This document shows positions 1 through 7,188 of a DNA stretch of 41,136 nucleotides, in pieces (positions within the stretch are counted from its first letter, which is position 1; the number at the start of each line of letters is the position of its first letter). A program made the position numbers and the translations under genes. This DNA comes from Alphaproteobacteria bacterium (GTDB lineage Bacteria; Pseudomonadota; Alphaproteobacteria; RF32; CAG-239), in the NCBI GenBank assembly GCA_017467515.1, contig JAFUSU010000031.1, positions 1 through 41,136 on the forward strand, read 5' to 3'. The notes beneath the pieces were generated by a model that saw nothing but the letters and a program-made list of their open reading frames with translations, did not search any database and had not been told where the DNA came from.

Positions 1-226
1 CACCATTAATGACGATATGTGTTTATTGATTTCTTTTGATTTTTCAAAAGGTTATGAAAATAAAGAAATTTAAGAAAAAAATGTTGATTTCTCGTTTTAT
101 TTGTAATAAAAGGATTAGTATCAAATATAAATGGTGGTTTATGGATACCTTTATTTCAGGTATTTATTTTTTTGCTGTTTTTGCAAGTTCTTATAGATGG
201 TTTCAACTATTTATAAGGATTTTTTT
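1..226. other. Left-edge AT-rich stretch, no supported gene
   Basis: An open frame of about 64 codons (36-230, plus) runs through this stretch. It is Lys/Ile/Phe-rich, has no convincing ribosome binding site and overlaps the start of the recombinase, so I do not call it. AAGGA at 215-219 is the ribosome binding site of the next gene. No clear promoter or repeat is seen. Confidence 0.4.
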
Positions 227-820
227 ATGATTTACGGATATATACGCGTCAGTACCGACCATCAAAATGTTGCTAATCAACACCACGAAATAGAGACTTT
301 TGCCAAGAAAAACAATATTATTATCAATAAATGGGTTGAAGAAGTGATATCCTCGCGCAAACCATTGCAAGAACGCAGACTTGGCAAGCTTCTTAAAAAG
401 CTCCACAAAGGCGATATTTTAATAGCAACAGAACTTTCCAGACTCGGTCGAAATTTAATGGAAGTGATGGGAATTCTGCAAAGTTGTTTAGAAAAAGACT
501 GTCAAATCTGGACGTTGAAAGAAAATTACCGATTGGGAGCTGATATCCAATCCAAAGTCTTAGCTTTTGCCTTTTCTTTAGCCAGCGAGATTGAAAGACA
601 ACTCATATCTGAGCGGACACGGCTTTCACTGCAAAGGCTTAAAGACGAAGGCAAACATCTCGGTCGGCCGTTTGGCTTTTCTTACCGAAAGTTAGAAAAA
701 GAGCATAATCACATTAAATCCTTGCTTGATAAAGGCGTAACTAAAGCTGAAATAGCCCGCCTCATGCATTGCACTTGGTCAACTTTACACCGGTATATCA
801 GGGATAACATAAGTGTATGA
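227..820 (+). CDS. Serine recombinase (resolvase/invertase family)
   Basis: Site-specific DNA recombinase of the small serine resolvase/invertase type, 197 residues. Seen: the N-terminal YIRVST motif with the predicted nucleophile Ser9, the ELSRLGRN motif near residues 65-75 carrying the conserved active-site arginines, the long E-helix region ending in GRP, and a C-terminal helix-turn-helix (about 155-195, with AEIARLMHCTWSTLHRYI). An upstream in-frame ATG at 197 is possible, but the ATG at 227 has AAGGA about 8 bases before it and begins exactly at the usual family N-terminus. The length matches invertases such as Hin/Gin. It lies about 240 bases from tRNA-Trp, a common place for mobile DNA. 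No partner transposase or obvious invertible segment is visible, so whether it acts as invertase, resolvase or a leftover from an element is open. Confidence 0.9.
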   Translation: MIYGYIRVSTDHQNVANQHHEIETFAKKNNIIINKWVEEVISSRKPLQERRLGKLLKKLHKGDILIATELSRLGRNLMEVMGILQSCLEKDCQIWTLKENYRLGADIQSKVLAFAFSLASEIERQLISERTRLSLQRLKDEGKHLGRPFGFSYRKLEKEHNHIKSLLDKGVTKAEIARLMHCTWSTLHRYIRDNISV

Positions 821-857
821 TTTAACTTCTGCTGAATTTGCTGAGGTTTGTTGTTAT

Positions 858-1037
858 TTAAGGACAATTCTTCACAAAATCCCATTTTAACATATCTGGG
901 ATAGCAAAGAGCTTAACTGATTGATTTTTAAGAAAAGGTATAAAAATTGGTCCGTGTAACTGCTTGGGAAGGCTGTTTTTGAGAACTTGCCACACGGACT
1001 CTGTTAAGCTATTGAAAATAAAAGAAAAAGTCGCCAT
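858..1037 (-). pseudogene. Possible remnant ORF, weakly like an IS5-type transposase N-terminus
   Basis: A 59-codon open frame downstream of tRNA-Trp. Residues reading LTESVWQVLKNSLP resemble the opening LT-x-x-W-x-x-L-x-x-x-LP pattern of IS5-family (DUF4096-like) transposases, but the usual glycine/arginine-rich continuation is missing. The start codon falls inside the tRNA terminator loop, and there is no ribosome binding site. It may be decayed IS debris or chance. Otherwise I see nothing in 821-1019. Confidence 0.15.
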
Positions 1038-1049
1038 TTCTGACGACTT
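1020..1049 (-). terminator. Intrinsic terminator of tRNA-Trp
   Basis: Read on the minus strand, AAGTCG pairs with CGACTT across a 10-base loop and is followed by a T-rich run (TTTTCTTTT). It lies 9 bases past the tRNA 3' end. Confidence 0.7.
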
Positions 1050-1057
1050 ACACAACT

Positions 1058-1133
1058 TGGCAGGGGCAGTAAGATTCGAACTCACGACACTCGGTTTTGG
1101 AGACCGATGCTCTACCAACTGAGCTATACCCCT
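1058..1133 (-). tRNA. tRNA-Trp (anticodon CCA)
   Basis: A complete 76-base cloverleaf on the minus strand. The acceptor arm AGGGGTA pairs with TGCCCCT. The D-arm is GCTC/GAGC. The anticodon stem TCGGT/ACCGA encloses loop CTCCAAA with anticodon CCA. The T-loop is TTCGAAT. Discriminator G and the CCA tail are encoded. In many Proteobacteria tRNA-Trp precedes secE-nusG-rplK; here it stands alone, facing a recombinase. Confidence 0.97.
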
Positions 1134-1203
1134 ATTTTAATACCGCAATATTGATATTGCGGTATTCTTAATAGCATACTCAATTATAAAATCAAGCGTT
1201 TTT

Positions 1204-3009
1204 TTATGCTTTTAACTGTTTTCCTAACTTTTTATCCAGTCTTTCCAGTTCATCGATATATGATGAAATCAGGCTCAAGCCTTTGTTCCAGAAATCTGCA
1301 TCATTCGGATTTAAGCCGAACGGTTTGAACAGTTTGTCATAATCGGTGATGGCGGTCTTCGTCAGCATATCCAAATATTTATCAGGAAAGTCTTTGACTT
1401 TGCCTTCTTGGCTGACTTGGTACAGAGAGTTTACCAAGCAATCGGCAAACGAATAAGCATAAACATAGAATGGGCGGAAGAAGAAGTGTCCGATTTGGTT
1501 CCAGATATGGGCATTATCGTCGCTCACTTCAACGTATTTGCCCAAGCTGGCGCGCATTTCTTCCAACCAAATTTGCGCTAATCTGTCTTCCGATAATTCA
1601 CCGTTGCGGCGCTCATCATGGGCTCTGGTTTCAAAAAAGTGGAAAGCAATTTGGCGAACGGCCGTATTAATCATATCGCTGACCTTACCGGCAATAAGTG
1701 CTAATTTTTCTGGGCTGTCCGGCATACTTCTGACCATAGATTGAAATGTCATCATCTCCCCAAATACGGAGGCGACTTCTTCTGTGGTCATACGGGATGT
1801 TTCGTTCAGCTGTCCGTTTTGGCGACGGCTCATCATATGACATCCGTGTCCGAGTTCGTGGGCCAAAGTCAAAACATCATTTTGCTTACCGACAAAGTTT
1901 AACAGCAAATATGGGTGGGTAGCCGTGCCTGCCGCTGCCGCAAAAGCTCCGCTGCGTTTGCCTTGGCGAGGCGGTACGTCAATCCAATTATTTTCAAAGA
2001 AATTCTTGGCAATATTGTAGAGTTTGGGCGAAAATTCTTTGTAAGCTTTCAAGACAATATCAACACTTTGATCCCATGTATAATGTGTATCTTGGGCAAA
2101 GGGCAGGGGGGCATTTCTATCCCAATACTGAATTTTTTTAACACCTAACCATTTGGCTTTTAATTTATAAAAACGGTGGGATATATTCGCATAATTGGCG
2201 CGAACGGTTTCAGCCAAAGTTTCAACCACTTTATCACTGACGTTTTCGCCTAAATTCGGTGCGGATACCGGTGTTTTGAAACCACGTTTGACATCCTCAA
2301 TGGCTTTGTCTTTGATAATCATATTGTAAATTAAACTTAAAAGCGGCGTATTTTCTTTACTGACGCGACCGATTTCTTTGCCTGCTTTTTCTCTGATTTT
2401 CGGATCTTTATCAAGGAGCAACTTGGTAATTTCGGCATCATTATATTCTTTACCGTCAATATAGAATTTAAGGCGAGAGCAGGTTTCTTCATACAAACGA
2501 ACCCAAGCATCTGATGAAGTGATGGATTTTTCCATTAAAATCTCTTCAACTTCCTCCGAAAGTTCGTATTTCTTGAAGCGGCGAACGCGCGTCAAAAAAG
2601 GTTTGTAAAAAGCAACTTTTTCATTTTTGTAAAGCTTTTTAATATGTTCTTCCGGTAATTTGTTTAATTCCAAACCCCAGAAAACCATCGGTTTACTGTA
2701 TTCGGTCAGCTTTTCACTGATATCCTGATAAAAACCGGTAGCTTCTTTGTTTTGCATCTGTGTAACCATATTGAGGTAAGCAAATTCTCCTAAAACAGCT
2801 CCGATGTCCGATAATTTTTCTTCTTCTTTCAGCATTTTAGCGAAATCATCTGCAGATAAAGAAGATATTTTTCCTTTATATTTTTTTGCAAATGCCTGCT
2901 TCCCCTTGCGAATTTTTTCTAAATCTTTAGAAATTTGAGGATCTTTAATCCCTTTATACATATCCGATAAATCCCAAGCGGGCAATTCTTTAGTTTTCTG
3001 TTTTGTCAT
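1204..3009 (-). CDS. pepF: M3 family oligoendopeptidase (PepF-like)
   Basis: Cytoplasmic zinc metallopeptidase that degrades short peptides. The protein has 601 residues, the usual length for the M3B oligoendopeptidase F group. The zinc motif HELGH is at residues 384-388 and the third ligand is probably Glu411 in TEEVASVFGE, as is standard for the family. The N-terminal half is the helical M3_N-like region. The frame is open 33 codons further upstream, but the ATG at 3009 has GGAGGAAAG just before it and matches the family start. It overlaps the end of the upstream gene by 20 bases, so the two are translationally coupled. No signal peptide. Substrates cannot be inferred. Confidence 0.93.
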   Translation of the reverse strand: MTKQKTKELPAWDLSDMYKGIKDPQISKDLEKIRKGKQAFAKKYKGKISSLSADDFAKMLKEEEKLSDIGAVLGEFAYLNMVTQMQNKEATGFYQDISEKLTEYSKPMVFWGLELNKLPEEHIKKLYKNEKVAFYKPFLTRVRRFKKYELSEEVEEILMEKSITSSDAWVRLYEETCSRLKFYIDGKEYNDAEITKLLLDKDPKIREKAGKEIGRVSKENTPLLSLIYNMIIKDKAIEDVKRGFKTPVSAPNLGENVSDKVVETLAETVRANYANISHRFYKLKAKWLGVKKIQYWDRNAPLPFAQDTHYTWDQSVDIVLKAYKEFSPKLYNIAKNFFENNWIDVPPRQGKRSGAFAAAAGTATHPYLLLNFVGKQNDVLTLAHELGHGCHMMSRRQNGQLNETSRMTTEEVASVFGEMMTFQSMVRSMPDSPEKLALIAGKVSDMINTAVRQIAFHFFETRAHDERRNGELSEDRLAQIWLEEMRASLGKYVEVSDDNAHIWNQIGHFFFRPFYVYAYSFADCLVNSLYQVSQEGKVKDFPDKYLDMLTKTAITDYDKLFKPFGLNPNDADFWNKGLSLISSYIDELERLDKKLGKQLKA

Positions 3010-3433
3010 TTGAATTACTTTCCTCCAATTTTTGATAATCTTGTTTGACTTTTTCAAAATCTTGTAAAAAATTTGGGTTTTCTTCGTAAAAAAGCTCCGA
3101 ATTTTCATTTAAATCATTATTGAGGTGGCTCAAATCCGGAGAATATAAATAATTACTCCACGGAGCCGATTGCTCCCCCTTAATCCACAAGCGGAAACCT
3201 TGTCCGATAATTTTTAAATCACATCCCCCGTTGCTTATAACAGCTTTGGTAATGCACCACATAGATGATTGACAATCGATTAATTCGGTCGTCAATTGCT
3301 TGGTGCAGGGGATAAAACCACGGTTTAAACGGTCTTCTCTGGGTGAAAAAGCAACCAGAATTGTTTGCCCCATACTGATGAGGATAAAGATAACAATGAA
3401 AATATTGAACCAGTGGTGTTTTAAAAATTTCAT
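2990..3433 (-). CDS. Small membrane-anchored protein of unknown function
   Basis: 147 residues, not recognised. An N-terminal hydrophobic segment (about residues 9-29, FNIFIVIFILISMGQTILVA) would act as signal anchor or uncleaved signal peptide. The body contains four cysteines (in PCTKQ, DCQSS, WCITK and GCDLK), which suits disulfides in the periplasm. The C-terminus is acidic and asparagine-rich, with coiled-coil-like character near its end. Its start codon lies one base after the stop of the upstream nucleotidyltransferase gene, and its 3' end overlaps pepF, so all three genes form one operon. Confidence 0.75.
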   Translation of the reverse strand: MKFLKHHWFNIFIVIFILISMGQTILVAFSPREDRLNRGFIPCTKQLTTELIDCQSSMWCITKAVISNGGCDLKIIGQGFRLWIKGEQSAPWSNYLYSPDLSHLNNDLNENSELFYEENPNFLQDFEKVKQDYQKLEESNSNDKTEN

Positions 3434-3434
3434 T

Positions 3435-4166
3435 TTAATTTCCGCGTTTTTTCAACAATTCTTCCAAAAATGCCAGTTCCTCACGTGTGTTGGCGGCTGC
3501 AGCTTCATTAACAGGGCACTCGACAGCACTGCACTTTAAGCCTTTTTTGAGAGCAATGGCGATTGCATCTGTAAGATAATATTCTTGAGCGGCATTTTCA
3601 TTAGTAATTTCATCCAGAATATCAAACATAACCTTACCGTCAAAACACATCATTCCGGAATTACAGAATCGGACGGCACGTTCCTGCTCATTTGCATCTT
3701 TGTATTCAACAATACGTTTAAGTTCGCCGTTTTCCATAATTAAACGGCCATAACGGGCGGCATCATCGGGCGTGAAGCCGAGGCAAACAATGCTGTATCC
3801 TTCACGACGTTTATTAACGAGTTTCATAATTGTGTTTTTTGTGTAAAGCGGTTGATCTCCGAAAATAACCAAAATATCGCCATCAAATCCTTTCAAGGCA
3901 TCTTTTGCGCTTTTAACGGCATCGCCCGTTCCTTGCTGGTGGTGTTGTACGCAGGTTTCGTAGGGGGCTACTTCTTTTTTGACCAGATCTCCATCAGGTG
4001 CAATCACCGTTACGATTTTAGAAACTTTTGTTGCTTCCAAAGTATCTAAAATATGACGAATCATCGGTTTGCCGCAGACGGGCATCATCACCTTCGGTAA
4101 ATCAGACTTCATTCTGGTTCCTTTGCCGGCTCCCAGAATAATGGCGGCAATTTTATTTTCAGACAT
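3435..4166 (-). CDS. Stand-alone GlmU-like nucleotidyltransferase (N-terminal half only)
   Basis: 243-residue sugar-phosphate nucleotidyltransferase of the GT-A/Rossmann type. The signature LGAGKGTRM is at residues 11-19, followed by Lys25 in DLPKV. A GDQP metal/nucleotide motif lies near residue 100 and EYYLTDAI near 195-205; the last is typical of the uridyltransferase domain of GlmU. Bifunctional GlmU is about 450 residues with a left-handed beta-helix acetyltransferase domain; that half is entirely absent and the gene ends cleanly. It probably makes an NDP-sugar such as UDP-GlcNAc from UTP and a sugar-1-phosphate, but the exact sugar is inference. AAGGAGAT precedes the ATG. First gene of the operon leading to pepF. 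Confidence 0.85.
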   Translation of the reverse strand: MSENKIAAIILGAGKGTRMKSDLPKVMMPVCGKPMIRHILDTLEATKVSKIVTVIAPDGDLVKKEVAPYETCVQHHQQGTGDAVKSAKDALKGFDGDILVIFGDQPLYTKNTIMKLVNKRREGYSIVCLGFTPDDAARYGRLIMENGELKRIVEYKDANEQERAVRFCNSGMMCFDGKVMFDILDEITNENAAQEYYLTDAIAIALKKGLKCSAVECPVNEAAAANTREELAFLEELLKKRGN

Positions 4167-4254
4167 TTGATTATCTCCTTATCATAATCTTTTTTTAATA
4201 TTCTTTTCTTATAATACCAATAAACTTCCATTTGTGAATAAAGGTTTCAAAGTT

Positions 4255-6300
4255 ATGAAAAATTTTTTTCTTATTTTAGCATTTTGTCTTATCGGGGCTT
4301 CTGCTTTAGATGCTCGTCCTCGTGAATTTAATTCTATGGATGAGGCAAAGGCGAGCGCTTCACATATTAATCGTGAAATTCTGGAAAAGGCTCAACAGCA
4401 AGAAAAGTTACCGGTAACAAATGAAGAAATGAGAGAATTTGTACGCAGTCGTATGGATAAAGTTGATATTATGACATTTCCTGAAGAAGAACGGCTGGAT
4501 AGAATATCTTCATTCAGTAAGGTTTCTCAAGATGATGATGACAAAAATAAATCTATGTGGGAAAAGATGTATGATAAGGCGATGGAACGGCTGGGCAGAA
4601 ATCCGGGGGTGAATACGGAAGCTTTGCAACCGGTAAAATATTATACTTTGGCGCCTGAAAAAACAGATGGTAATGAAGATACGCCGATGGTGAATGTTCA
4701 GCTTTCGGACGGAAGTATGTTACAGGCTCCTGCATACGAACATATACCCTATTTTGCCTCGCAAATTGATGTTTTGCCAAACGGAATGATTAAAATTTAT
4801 GAAAATGTTGTAGTCGTTGCTAACGGCAGAAAAGTGAAAGAACCGATATCGCGTTTTATTGATAAAAAAAACGCTTCAGGCAGAGCTAAATATCAGGTTT
4901 CTTTGGAAAGTGTGAAAGTAAATGATACTCTCCTTCCTTATGAACTGGTTGAAACAAATAGTCATTTTGTGATTGCTCCAAAATATAAAATGAAATTACC
5001 TGAAGGTGTTTATATTTTTGAGTTCAGTTATGTTATAGACAGATATTTGATGGATATCGGTGATTTTTATGAATTTTATTGGAATGTAACCGGAGGAAAT
5101 TATAATCTTGTCACCAGTCAGGTTATTGTTGCTGTTCGATTGCCCGGTCGTGAACCTGCGGTTAAGTACTATGCTTTGACGGGATTGCCTGATAATTTGG
5201 TTGATAATAATGCCGTTACAATGGTCGAAAAAGATAATATTCAGGGTTTTGTGACTTTATATCCGCTGATGCAAGGGGAAGGAATGCATCTCTTTTTAAC
5301 TGTTCCCAAAGTTGATTTTACGCCGCTTACCTCATCACAACGGATTTTGAATTTTTTGGAAATTTACGGAGATATTGTATTAGCGATCGTCTATTTTGGG
5401 GTGGTTGCAATATCTTGTGCTTTGTCGTGGGTGTATATTCGCAAAAAGTTAAAGTTTAGGAATATTGTTTTGCCATCACCGCTATCGGTACGTTATTTGT
5501 GGCGAGGCGGGGCTGATAATAAGTCTGTCGGATGTTTTTTGCTTGATTTATACCGTAAAAACATAATTGAAATAGAAGCGCGGGATGAGGAAGTTATTTT
5601 AGTCAGAAAAACGGCCCATTCTAAACATCTTTCGAAATTTGAGAAAAAGATAATGGCATTACTGTTTTCTAAAAAAGACAGTTTGTGCAGATTATCTAAA
5701 AATGAGCAAATTCAAATGTTAAAAAAATTGGTTAAACAGAAATCCGTACAGGAAGTAAACCGTTTAGGCTTTAAGCTGACAGGAATGTATATTTTGTTTA
5801 ATCTTTTGATGTTGGCTGCTGTTGAAATAGGTTTAATTTTCTGGAATCCGACCTCTGTTTTGGCAGGACTTTTAGTTCTCGTTGATGTTTTGTTGGGTGT
5901 GATGATAGGTTCTTACCTGTTTATTAAAGGGACATTGTGGCGCAGAGTATTATGTGCGATAGTATCCGCATCGGCGATGATTTTGGCAATGCTGATATTA
6001 ACGGTCTATTTAAGCTGGACAGCAATTATCTTTCTTTTTGCAGGTGTTTGGATTGCGGTAATCTTTAATCAAAAAGCATCAGGCAAAGACGCTATGCTGA
6101 AAAATGCCGTGCGATCAACTTATCAGATGCGGGAATTTTTGTTGGAGCAAAAAGAAAGTATATGCAATGGGCGGAATTTTGTTATTCAACAGGCTAATAT
6201 TTTTGCACTTGATGTAGAAGATGAGTATCCGAATAATGATAAAATAAAAAGCACTTATCGTTTGGATATGATAAAAGCCCTGTTGGCAAAGATAAATTAA
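4255..6300 (+). CDS. DUF2207-type membrane protein
   Basis: 681-residue membrane protein resembling the DUF2207 family (predicted membrane proteins of unknown function). Signal peptide at residues 1-20 (MKNFFLILAFCLIGASA). A large extracytoplasmic region follows; around residues 180-340 it has the beta-rich pattern of DUF2207, with YEFYWNVTG near 280. A transmembrane helix lies near 370-395. A cytoplasmic stretch with RYLWRGGADNKSVGCFLLDL leads to four more hydrophobic segments between about 510 and 610. The ATG at 4255 is preferred over the in-frame GTG at 4234 because AAAGG lies 10 bases before it and it begins the signal peptide. A TATAAT at 4210-4215 may be the -10 box. It ends in a terminator shared with the convergent gene. 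Confidence 0.75.
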   Translation: MKNFFLILAFCLIGASALDARPREFNSMDEAKASASHINREILEKAQQQEKLPVTNEEMREFVRSRMDKVDIMTFPEEERLDRISSFSKVSQDDDDKNKSMWEKMYDKAMERLGRNPGVNTEALQPVKYYTLAPEKTDGNEDTPMVNVQLSDGSMLQAPAYEHIPYFASQIDVLPNGMIKIYENVVVVANGRKVKEPISRFIDKKNASGRAKYQVSLESVKVNDTLLPYELVETNSHFVIAPKYKMKLPEGVYIFEFSYVIDRYLMDIGDFYEFYWNVTGGNYNLVTSQVIVAVRLPGREPAVKYYALTGLPDNLVDNNAVTMVEKDNIQGFVTLYPLMQGEGMHLFLTVPKVDFTPLTSSQRILNFLEIYGDIVLAIVYFGVVAISCALSWVYIRKKLKFRNIVLPSPLSVRYLWRGGADNKSVGCFLLDLYRKNIIEIEARDEEVILVRKTAHSKHLSKFEKKIMALLFSKKDSLCRLSKNEQIQMLKKLVKQKSVQEVNRLGFKLTGMYILFNLLMLAAVEIGLIFWNPTSVLAGLLVLVDVLLGVMIGSYLFIKGTLWRRVLCAIVSASAMILAMLILTVYLSWTAIIFLFAGVWIAVIFNQKASGKDAMLKNAVRSTYQMREFLLEQKESICNGRNFVIQQANIFALDVEDEYPNNDKIKSTYRLDMIKALLAKIN

Positions 6301-6308
6301 AAAATAAA

Positions 6309-6335
6309 AAACCCCGTCAGAAGACGGGGTTTTTT
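6309..6335. terminator. Bidirectional intrinsic terminator
   Basis: AACCCCGTC pairs with GACGGGGTT around an AGAA loop, with an A-run on the left and a T-run on the right, so it can serve both convergent genes. The last codons and the TGA stop of the minus-strand gene lie inside the hairpin. Confidence 0.9.
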
Positions 6336-6829
6336 ATTTGAGTTAATTTTTGGGTACACCATATAATGATGTTACTCAAAAAATAAAGACTTACGCTTAT
6401 ACTGCTACCGATGAAAACAGCGAGAGCAAAAGCATTAAATTCATTAAAAAAAGAGCCTCTCTTTGTTAATATGGGAAATAGGAGAAAAAAAAGACCTGCT
6501 AGGAGGCTTGGATAATGAATCTTTTCTCCCTTTTGGAAACTTTTTATTGCGTGTGGTACGCAACGTAAAAGCGCTCCGCAGGCAAGTGCATAAATCTCGA
6601 CCAAGGCCAGCGGAAATAAGCTCAAATATCCCATATCTGAACCGGAAAATTTTTCCTGACAATGAGCTCCGATGGCGCAGGCAACCATTAGGAGTAAAAA
6701 AAATCCTAACCAACCAAAAGTAGCACCATCATTAGAAATGCCTGATGTTTTCTCTTTAACAATTAAGGAAGCTCCGGCTGCGCCGACAAGCATTCCGGCA
6801 GCGATTGCTGCAATTAAATAAATGTTCAT
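6317..6829 (-). CDS. Multi-pass membrane protein of unknown function
   Basis: 170 residues with four or five hydrophobic segments (about 3-24, 38-56, 68-88, 107-122 and 133-155). The first is Gly/Ala-rich. I do not recognise a family. Unusually, the final residues Asn-Pro-Val-Phe and the stop codon are encoded by the terminator hairpin, so the sequence there serves both protein and RNA. The start at 6829 has no strong Shine-Dalgarno (AAAGACAT precedes it). It is convergent with the DUF2207 gene and divergent from rpoB. Confidence 0.6.
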   Translation of the reverse strand: MNIYLIAAIAAGMLVGAAGASLIVKEKTSGISNDGATFGWLGFFLLLMVACAIGAHCQEKFSGSDMGYLSLFPLALVEIYALACGALLRCVPHAIKSFQKGEKIHYPSLLAGLFFLLFPILTKRGSFFNEFNAFALAVFIGSSISVSLYFLSNIIIWCTQKLTQIKNPVF

Positions 6830-6879
6830 AATATGTCTTTAATTTGTTTGTTAGAACAGAATACCATTTTTGGAATTTT

Positions 6880-6909
6880 TTGTCAAATTGTTTAATTGGA
6901 TTGTATAAA
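6880..6909 (+). promoter_or_regulatory. Candidate sigma-70 promoter P1 for rpoBC
   Basis: TTGTCA (6880-6885), 18-base spacer, TATAAA (6904-6909). It lies about 280 bases before the rpoB start, with no other gene between. Confidence 0.5.
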
Positions 6910-6939
6910 AAATTTTTTTGATTTTGGTGAATTTTTTGC

Positions 6940-6969
6940 TTGATAGAATCGGAAAAGTGAGTCTATTAT
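6940..6969 (+). promoter_or_regulatory. Candidate sigma-70 promoter P2 for rpoBC
   Basis: TTGATA (6940-6945), 18-base spacer, TATTAT (6964-6969), in tandem with the promoter 60 bases upstream and with the same spacer length. The transcript would start near 6976 and carry a leader of about 210 bases. Confidence 0.5.
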
Positions 6970-6975
6970 GCGCCG

Positions 6976-7188
6976 AATTTTACCGCAGTCTTGCGGCAAT
7001 TGCATGCAATTATTTTACATTTTTCATCAAGAGGGGTAGGCGGCCAAGTATTGCGCAAAGCTTTGATTCCCTATGGTTTGATGATTTTCATTTACATAAA
7101 AACTAATATTTTAACCTTCTGTTGACGGGGTGCAGGATTTGATTCTGTCGGTATGGTCGCAGAATTTAACAAAAAGGATAAAGTCAAA
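6976..7188 (+). promoter_or_regulatory. rpoB leader with two adjacent inverted repeats
   Basis: Untranslated stretch before rpoB. A hairpin CCGCA-GTCT-TGCGG (6983-6996) sits at the predicted 5' end. It is followed at once by the perfect 14-base palindrome AATTGCATGCAATT (6998-7011). An open frame at 6918-7106 covers it but has no ribosome binding site and no recognisable product. Function unknown; autogenous control or attenuation of RNA polymerase synthesis is a hypothesis. Confidence 0.4.

Noticed and set aside
36..230. 64-codon open frame at the left edge
   Set aside because: No ribosome binding site, composition of AT-rich noncoding DNA, and overlap with the recombinase start.
227..1133. 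Complete integrated element between the recombinase and tRNA-Trp
   Set aside because: No repeat of the tRNA-Trp 3' end was seen on the other side within the window, and small serine recombinases do not normally integrate at tRNA ends.
6918..7106. 62-codon frame in the rpoB leader, as a leader peptide
   Set aside because: Starts upstream of the likelier promoter and has no Shine-Dalgarno; not conserved-looking.
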